Source: JAABYT01 sp041581935 (lineage in GTDB: Bacteria; Pseudomonadota; Gammaproteobacteria; HK1). From it: 28,091 nucleotides of DNA. The notes under the pieces are model-generated. The model was not told the DNA's origin. It worked only from the letters and a program-made list of their open reading frames with translations, and did not search any database. Where the stretch lies: NCBI GenBank assembly GCA_041581935.1, contig JBFICP010000009.1:1-28091 (forward strand). Reading direction: 5' to 3'. Each line of letters opens with the position of its first letter. Position 1 is the stretch's first letter. The position numbers and the translations under genes were made by a program. Shown piece after piece: positions 24,108 to 28,091 of this stretch.

Positions 24108-25625
24108 CTATCGCCTGTTTCTGATACGCCGCACGATCGGTTTCACCAAGGGCAACAGGATCAGAATGATCGCCGTCACCATGATGGGGCCCGCGTACGG
24201 TCGCAGGAAAAAAATCGAGAAGGACCCGCCGCTGATCAGGAGCGATTGCCGCAACGCCGGCTCTGCCAGCGGTCCGAGAACGATCGCCAGCACCGCCGGC
24301 GCGAGCGGGTAGTCGAGCTTGCGCATCAGATAGCCGAATATGCCGAAAATCAGCATCAGCCAGAGATCGTGGAGATCCTGGGTCGGCGCGTATCCACCGA
24401 TAAGGCACAGTACGAAGATCAGCGGCGCGAGAATCGTGAACGGCAGCTTGAGCACCCAGATGATCATCGGAATGAACGAGATGTTGACCAGCACCGCAAA
24501 CAAGTTCGCCGCGTAGAGGCTGGCAATCAGTCCCCAGACGAATTCCTGATGATCGACGAAAAGCCGCGGACCCGGCTCGAGGCCCCAGATCACCATGCCA
24601 CCGAGAAGTATCGCCGTCGTCGGCGAGCCCGGGATGCCCAGCGTCAGCATGGGCAGCATCGATCCCGTGCTGGCCGCATTGTTGGCCGACTCCGGCGCGA
24701 CAACACCGTCGATCGCGCCCTTTCCGAATTTCTCCGGGTGTTTCGAAATCTGCTTGGCGACGCCGTACGCCATCAGGGATCCGGGGGTGGCGCCGGCGGC
24801 GGGCAGAATGCCGACAAAATAACCCAGGATCGAGCCCATCACCATTGTTTTCCAGGTTACCAGCAGCTCCTTCAGGCTTGCCATGGTGCGCTTCAACGTA
24901 ACCGTGGCTTTCGACATCATGCTTTGTCCGCCGGCCTTGCGCTGCTCCTCGATCGTCCAGAGCATTTCTCCGATGCCGTAGATGCCGATGGCGAGCACCA
25001 GGAAGTTGATGCCGTGCATGAAGCCGACGATGTCGCCAAAAATCAGCCGCGGCTCGCCGCTGATGATATCGAGCCCCACCGCGCTCAATACCAGTCCAAT
25101 GCAGATCGAGAAAACGGTCTTGTAGAGATCGTCTCCGCCGAGCCCGATGAAGGTGGCAAAAGCGAGCATCATCAAAGCGAACTCTTCCGGTGCGCCGAAA
25201 ACAAGAGCTACGTGGGCCAGCGGCGGCGCAAAGAACGTGAACAAGACCACCGAAATGGTGCCGCCCACGAACGATGCCAACGCGGCCGCCGTCAGCGCCT
25301 TGTCGGCCAAGCCCTGCTTGGCCAGCGGCCGGCCATCGAAGGTCGTCGCCACCGCCGTGGACGCCCCTGGAATTCCCAGCATAACCGACGAGATGGCGCC
25401 CCCGTACATCGCCCCGTAGTAGATCGCGGCGAGAAAAATGACCGCGCCGGTTGGCGGCACGAGAAACGTGAGGGGAAGGAGAATCGCGACGCCGTTGACC
25501 GAACCCAGCCCGGGCATCGCTCCGATGAACAAGCCGAGCGTGCATCCGGCGACGATCAGAATCAAATTCTGCGGCTCGAATACGATTACGAATCCGCTCG
25601 CAAGTAGTTCGAGTATTTCTACCAT
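24108..25625 (-). CDS. tctA: Tripartite tricarboxylate transporter large permease TctA
   Basis: A 505-residue, roughly 12-helix inner-membrane protein of the TctA family. Seen: the N-terminal GLFIGAMPGLGSVNGVAILLPLTF, AAIYYGAMYGGAISSVMLGIPGAS, and the mid-protein signature FVGILPAAGATPGSLMAYG with GAIDGVVAPESANNAASTGSMLPMLTLGIPGS, which is highly conserved in TctA. With TctB and the periplasmic TctC it takes up carboxylates powered by an ion gradient. The gene order on the minus strand is tctC, tctB, tctA, with gaps of 66 and 84 bases. The substrate is not predictable; TctC homologues bind citrate, aromatic acids or other carboxylates. The ATG at 25625 is the start. Confidence 0.96.
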   Translation of the reverse strand: MVEILELLASGFVIVFEPQNLILIVAGCTLGLFIGAMPGLGSVNGVAILLPLTFLVPPTGAVIFLAAIYYGAMYGGAISSVMLGIPGASTAVATTFDGRPLAKQGLADKALTAAALASFVGGTISVVLFTFFAPPLAHVALVFGAPEEFALMMLAFATFIGLGGDDLYKTVFSICIGLVLSAVGLDIISGEPRLIFGDIVGFMHGINFLVLAIGIYGIGEMLWTIEEQRKAGGQSMMSKATVTLKRTMASLKELLVTWKTMVMGSILGYFVGILPAAGATPGSLMAYGVAKQISKHPEKFGKGAIDGVVAPESANNAASTGSMLPMLTLGIPGSPTTAILLGGMVIWGLEPGPRLFVDHQEFVWGLIASLYAANLFAVLVNISFIPMIIWVLKLPFTILAPLIFVLCLIGGYAPTQDLHDLWLMLIFGIFGYLMRKLDYPLAPAVLAIVLGPLAEPALRQSLLISGGSFSIFFLRPYAGPIMVTAIILILLPLVKPIVRRIRNRR

Positions 25626-25709
25626 GGTTCGATTTTCGAGAACGAATTCGACGTCGTAAGGGTTCGTGCTCGCCCGAGAGCACTCGGGATCGTTTCGCTC
25701 ATGAGCCGG

Positions 25710-26213
25710 CTAGAGAAATATCCTGTAAAGCGGATAGAAAAGCGGTTCGGTAACGCCTTTCGGCAATGTTATTTTCAGAGCTATCTCAAAAAAGAAAAAC
25801 GTGATGATCGGAATCAACACCGCGAAGAATATCGACAATTTCCAGGTATGACCGCCGAGCAGCCGCATGTAGAAGATCAGAAACAGTGGTAACGCGCCGT
25901 ACACGCCTATCAGGCTGAAAAGCCCGACCGTCACGATGAGAGAAAGGGCAACGAGACCGACGTCGACCAAAACACCCCGCTCGATATAGGTCTCCTCGGA
26001 TGTGGCCACCGATCCCCTTCTGCGCGCCCAGTTGACGATGACGCCGACGCAGGAAAGCAGCATTATGACCGCCAGCCAGAACGGCCACGCTCCACCGCCG
26101 GGCCCCTCGCCCTTGATCCAGCCGATGGGCAACTCGGCGCTTTTCATCATCAGGTAAAGGGAAAAGACTCCCATCAGGATCGCCATCGCAAGCTCGGCGA
26201 CGCGTACCGTCAT
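25710..26213 (-). CDS. tctB: Tripartite tricarboxylate transporter small membrane subunit TctB
   Basis: A 167-residue protein with four predicted membrane helices, the usual TctB size and layout: helix 1 near residues 5-24, helix 2 after PGGGAWPFWLAVIMLLSCVG, and two C-terminal helices (VGLVALSLIVTVGLFSLIGV and the ILFAVLIPIITFFFFEIAL-type end). G-A-WPFW is a common TctB motif. The C-terminus has KITLPKGVTEPL, also typical of the family. The ATG at 26213 has GGGGAAGGA upstream. It lies between tctC and tctA in the same operon. Function with TctA: forms the membrane translocation unit. Confidence 0.94.
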   Translation of the reverse strand: MTVRVAELAMAILMGVFSLYLMMKSAELPIGWIKGEGPGGGAWPFWLAVIMLLSCVGVIVNWARRRGSVATSEETYIERGVLVDVGLVALSLIVTVGLFSLIGVYGALPLFLIFYMRLLGGHTWKLSIFFAVLIPIITFFFFEIALKITLPKGVTEPLFYPLYRIFL

Positions 26214-26279
26214 GACCGGAGTCCTTCCCCTGTTACCTGGTTGTTCTCGTTGCTATCCGTGTTGTGCCGATCTTTCGAG

Positions 26280-27275
26280 CTAGCCGGAGATGGCCCCCAT
26301 CTTGATCAGCATGTTCTTGTGGATCTCCCGCTCGCGCTTCCAGTAGTCCATCAGCGCCTTGCCGGTGAGCAGGTCGCCCTGCAGGCTTTTCTTCGTGCGA
26401 TATTCCTGCCACTCGGGTGAGTTGAACACCCTCGTGAACAGATCGACGTAGTAAGCCTCCGCTTCCTTGCTCATGCCCGGCGCACCTACGACAGTCCGCT
26501 GCATGAAGTAGACCATGTCCTGTCCAAGCTCCTTAAAGGTCGGCGTGTCTTTGAACATGGGCAAACGCTCCGGCGTGAACGCCGCGAGCGGCTTCGTGGT
26601 GCCGGCCTCGTAGAATCCGAGCTGCTCGGAAGGATTGTTCACGGTCGAATCGGCATTGTTGCCGGCGAGCTCCTTAGCCACCTTGCCACCGCCCTTATAG
26701 GGAACGTACTTCATCTTCAAACCGTAGGCGGTATTCAGAAAATCCGTGAGCAGATTGTCTTCTGAGGCCTTGCCCGTGCCGGCCATGATCCAGTCGCTGC
26801 CCTTGGCTTTTGCCGCCTTGACGAAGTCGTCGACGTTGTTGATGTCCTTGCGATCGGAGTTTACCCACAGCAGGAACGTATCCTCGGCCATGCGCGCGAC
26901 GGGCGTGAACTCGGTGATGTCGACGCCCAGCGCCGGCTGGCGCAACGGAGTGGTGTAGAAGCTGTTGAGAGTGAACATGATGGTGTGGTCGTCGCCCTTT
27001 TTTCCCTTCAGGTAGACGAGCGCCTCGGCGCCCGTGCCGCCGGGCTTGTTGATGGGCGTTACCGGTACCGGTGCCATGTTGTGCTTCGCGATGATGCTCT
27101 GCATCAATCGCACGGCCTTGTCGGCACCGCCGCCCTTGCCGGCCATGACGACGAACTCGATCGGCTTCTTCGGCTGAAACTCAGCCAGTGCCGACGTCAT
27201 CATGCCCATTGCGAGGGCGAGGCTGGCGCCCAGCGCCAGGCCGCTTGCAAACAGATTTCGGCTGATTGTTTTCAT
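26280..27275 (-). CDS. tctC: Tripartite tricarboxylate transporter substrate-binding protein TctC
   Basis: A 331-residue periplasmic binding protein of the Bug/TctC family. The signal peptide MKTISRNLFASGLALGASLA... ends near MTSALA, then the mature EFQPKKPIEFVVMAGKGGGADKAVRLM (residues 32 on) gives the family PxxPIxxxVxxxxGGGxD opening. PINKPGGTGAEALVYLK, the DFVKAAKAKGSDWIMAGTGKASEDNL turn and MKYVPYKGGGKVAKELAGN follow; these line the ligand pocket. It captures a carboxylate and hands it to TctAB. The ATG at 27275 has GGAGGAAATC upstream, a very strong ribosome site. It is the first gene of the tctCBA operon, with a predicted promoter and palindromic operator about 115-160 bases upstream. 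Confidence 0.96.
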   Translation of the reverse strand: MKTISRNLFASGLALGASLALAMGMMTSALAEFQPKKPIEFVVMAGKGGGADKAVRLMQSIIAKHNMAPVPVTPINKPGGTGAEALVYLKGKKGDDHTIMFTLNSFYTTPLRQPALGVDITEFTPVARMAEDTFLLWVNSDRKDINNVDDFVKAAKAKGSDWIMAGTGKASEDNLLTDFLNTAYGLKMKYVPYKGGGKVAKELAGNNADSTVNNPSEQLGFYEAGTTKPLAAFTPERLPMFKDTPTFKELGQDMVYFMQRTVVGAPGMSKEAEAYYVDLFTRVFNSPEWQEYRTKKSLQGDLLTGKALMDYWKREREIHKNMLIKMGAISG

Positions 27276-27390
27276 CGATTTCCTCCAGAGTATGAGCGCT
27301 TGGCAGCACTTCGAACTAAGCCGTCGAGACGGCCTTTATTGTCTTGGGCGATATTGCCGCAGGCCGGGGTATCGCTCAATTTCCTTTTTT

Positions 27391-27410
27391 GTATGTGGTC
27401 GACAATATAC
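27391..27410. promoter_or_regulatory. Palindromic operator candidate (GntR/FCD-like) overlapping the tct promoter
   Basis: GTATgTgGTCGACaAtATAC has 8 of 10 base pairs symmetric around the central GTCGAC. Its core TGGTCGACAA fits the TNGTNNACNA pattern typical of FCD-type GntR repressors. It covers the predicted -10 element of the tctCBA promoter, as expected for a repressor site. No regulator gene is in the window. Confidence 0.45.
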
Positions 27411-27433
27411 CAGAGCTTTGGTAATTTGCCCAA
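27404..27433 (-). promoter_or_regulatory. Sigma-70-like promoter for tctCBA
   Basis: On the minus strand TTGGGC (27428-27433) and TATATT (27404-27409) are separated by 18 bases. The -10 is one mismatch from consensus; the -35 matches only its TTG. The start point would be near 27397, giving a leader of about 120 bases before tctC. Confidence 0.4.
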
Positions 27434-27532
27434 CGCTCGTGATGACCGATCCATCGCCGGCGCACCACCGGATTCGGTCACGGCCGCGAAACGTTTCCGC
27501 CCCGCAATGTCGATTCCTCGCACGGCCAGCGG

Positions 27533-27560
27533 TTGTACCGAACGCTTGCGCTGACATAAT
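27533..27560 (+). promoter_or_regulatory. Sigma-70-like promoter for sucC
   Basis: TTGTAC (27533-27538), 16-base spacer, CATAAT (27555-27560). The start point would be near 27567, with a leader of about 42 bases before the sucC ATG. Both boxes are close to consensus. Confidence 0.4.
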
Positions 27561-27608
27561 GCGCGGACGCTGTGCGGCCGCCGGGCCGGAAACGGAGTGG
27601 GGGGCTCT

Positions 27609-28091
27609 ATGAACATTCACGAATACCAGGCCAAGGTGCTTCTCGGCGAGTTTCAGGTGCCGGTTGCCCGGGGCGCGGTGGTCTTCTCGCCCAAAGAAGC
27701 GGTCGCCGTGGCCGAGTCACTGGGCGGCCCGGTCTGGGTCGTCAAGTCGCAGATCCACGCAGGCGGGCGTGGCAAGGGACGCTTCAAGGAGAGCACGGCT
27801 GGCGACCTTGGCGGCGTGCGGGTGGTCAAGTCCATCGACGCGGTGCGCGAAAGCGCCGCGCAGATGCTGGGCAACACGTTGGTCACTCATCAGACCGGCC
27901 CGGACGGCAAGACCGTCAAGCGCGTCTATGTCGAACAGGGCTCTGGGATAACGCGCGAGCTCTATATTTCCTGTCTCGTCGATCGTTCCTCTTCACGGGT
28001 GGCCTTCATCTGCTCGACTGAAGGTGGCATGGATATCGAGTCGGTAGCGGCTCAGACGCCGGAGAAAATTCTGACGCTTACTATTGATCCC
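27609..28091 (+). CDS. sucC: Succinyl-CoA synthetase (ADP/GDP-forming) beta subunit, N-terminal part
   Basis: The first 161 residues of SucC; the gene runs off the right edge. The opening MNIHEYQAKVLLGEFQVPV is the classical SucC start, and VKSQIHAGGRGKGRFKE is the ATP-grasp nucleotide-binding segment (about residues 46-62). LVTHQTGPDGK, VYVEQGSGITRELYISCLVDR and FICSTEGGMDIESVA (to about residue 148) follow the family pattern exactly. The enzyme, with SucD, converts succinyl-CoA to succinate with nucleotide triphosphate formation in the TCA cycle. The ATG at 27609 has a GGAGTGGGGGG run upstream. A sucD gene is expected beyond the edge. The reading frame is open through the last base. Confidence 0.97.
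   Translation, partial: MNIHEYQAKVLLGEFQVPVARGAVVFSPKEAVAVAESLGGPVWVVKSQIHAGGRGKGRFKESTAGDLGGVRVVKSIDAVRESAAQMLGNTLVTHQTGPDGKTVKRVYVEQGSGITRELYISCLVDRSSSRVAFICSTEGGMDIESVAAQTPEKILTLTIDP

Larger units (their letters stand above)
27276..27608. other. Intergenic region between tctC and sucC
   Basis: 333 bases without a supportable gene between divergent operons. It is less GC-rich near 27,370-27,430. It holds a tctC promoter with overlapping palindrome and, nearer the right end, a sucC promoter candidate. No terminator or repeat was seen. Confidence 0.6.

Noticed and set aside
24048..25607. Long 519-codon plus-strand open frame over tctA
   Set aside because: Shadow of the conserved TctA gene; its translation is rich in Arg/Gln/His/Glu with no recognisable domain.
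24067..25683. Second long minus-strand frame (538 codons) over tctA
   Set aside because: Out of frame with TctA, which has clear family motifs; the Arg/Gly-rich translation indicates a shadow.

Overview
The window is a GC-rich proteobacterial chromosome segment of 28,091 bases. A complete type IVa minor-pilin operon in the order FimT/GspH, PilV, PilW, PilX, PilY1, PilE points to a gammaproteobacterium, probably an environmental or marine heterotroph. The surrounding catabolic genes (MttB-like methyltransferase, GMC oxidoreductase, TauD-type dioxygenase, TctCBA uptake system) are also common in alphaproteobacteria, so the class assignment is inference. I see no rRNA, tRNA, CRISPR array, insertion sequence or phage gene.

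Left part (1-5,692), metabolic. A minus-strand MttB-superfamily methyltransferase runs off the left edge and carries an in-frame TGA at codon 56, where a tryptophan is expected. Next come a small multi-pass membrane protein (minus), a GMC-family FAD alcohol dehydrogenase (plus), and two minus-strand NAD(P) dehydrogenases of the ketopantoate reductase and 3-hydroxyisobutyrate dehydrogenase families.

Pilus part (5,693-13,271). A 449-base non-coding leader holds a perfect 9-base match to the Pseudomonas AlgR box. It precedes six tightly coupled genes with 4-base or smaller overlaps, apart from a short gap before pilY1. A second PilE-like pilin on the opposite strand converges on pilE. It has its own well-formed sigma-54 (-24/-12) promoter about 40 bases upstream of its likely start codon, so the two pilin units appear to be under different control.

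Middle part (13,484-18,800). An RtcB RNA ligase (minus) is followed by a plus-strand pair: a DUF6559-like protein and an exported HtrA/DegP-fold protein with PDZ domain in which all three catalytic residues are replaced. Then comes a tight three-gene minus-strand operon: TauD/TfdA dioxygenase, class IV PLP aminotransferase/lyase, dienelactone-hydrolase-like enzyme.

Right part (19,095-28,091). A YceI lipocalin-like periplasmic protein and a cytochrome b561 lie tail to tail. A ThDP-dependent decarboxylase/synthase is followed 7 bases later by an MFS exporter. A small exported unknown protein precedes a tctCBA tripartite tricarboxylate transporter operon (minus), whose predicted promoter is overlapped by a GntR/FCD-like palindrome. 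The beginning of sucC (succinyl-CoA synthetase beta subunit) runs off the right edge.

The pilus cluster builds and primes type IV pili. The other units look like independent uptake and catabolic modules. I did not find a clearly new multi-gene system. The best leads are the dual control of the pilin units, the dead-protease/DUF6559 pair, the TauD-aminotransferase-hydrolase operon and the interrupted methyltransferase.
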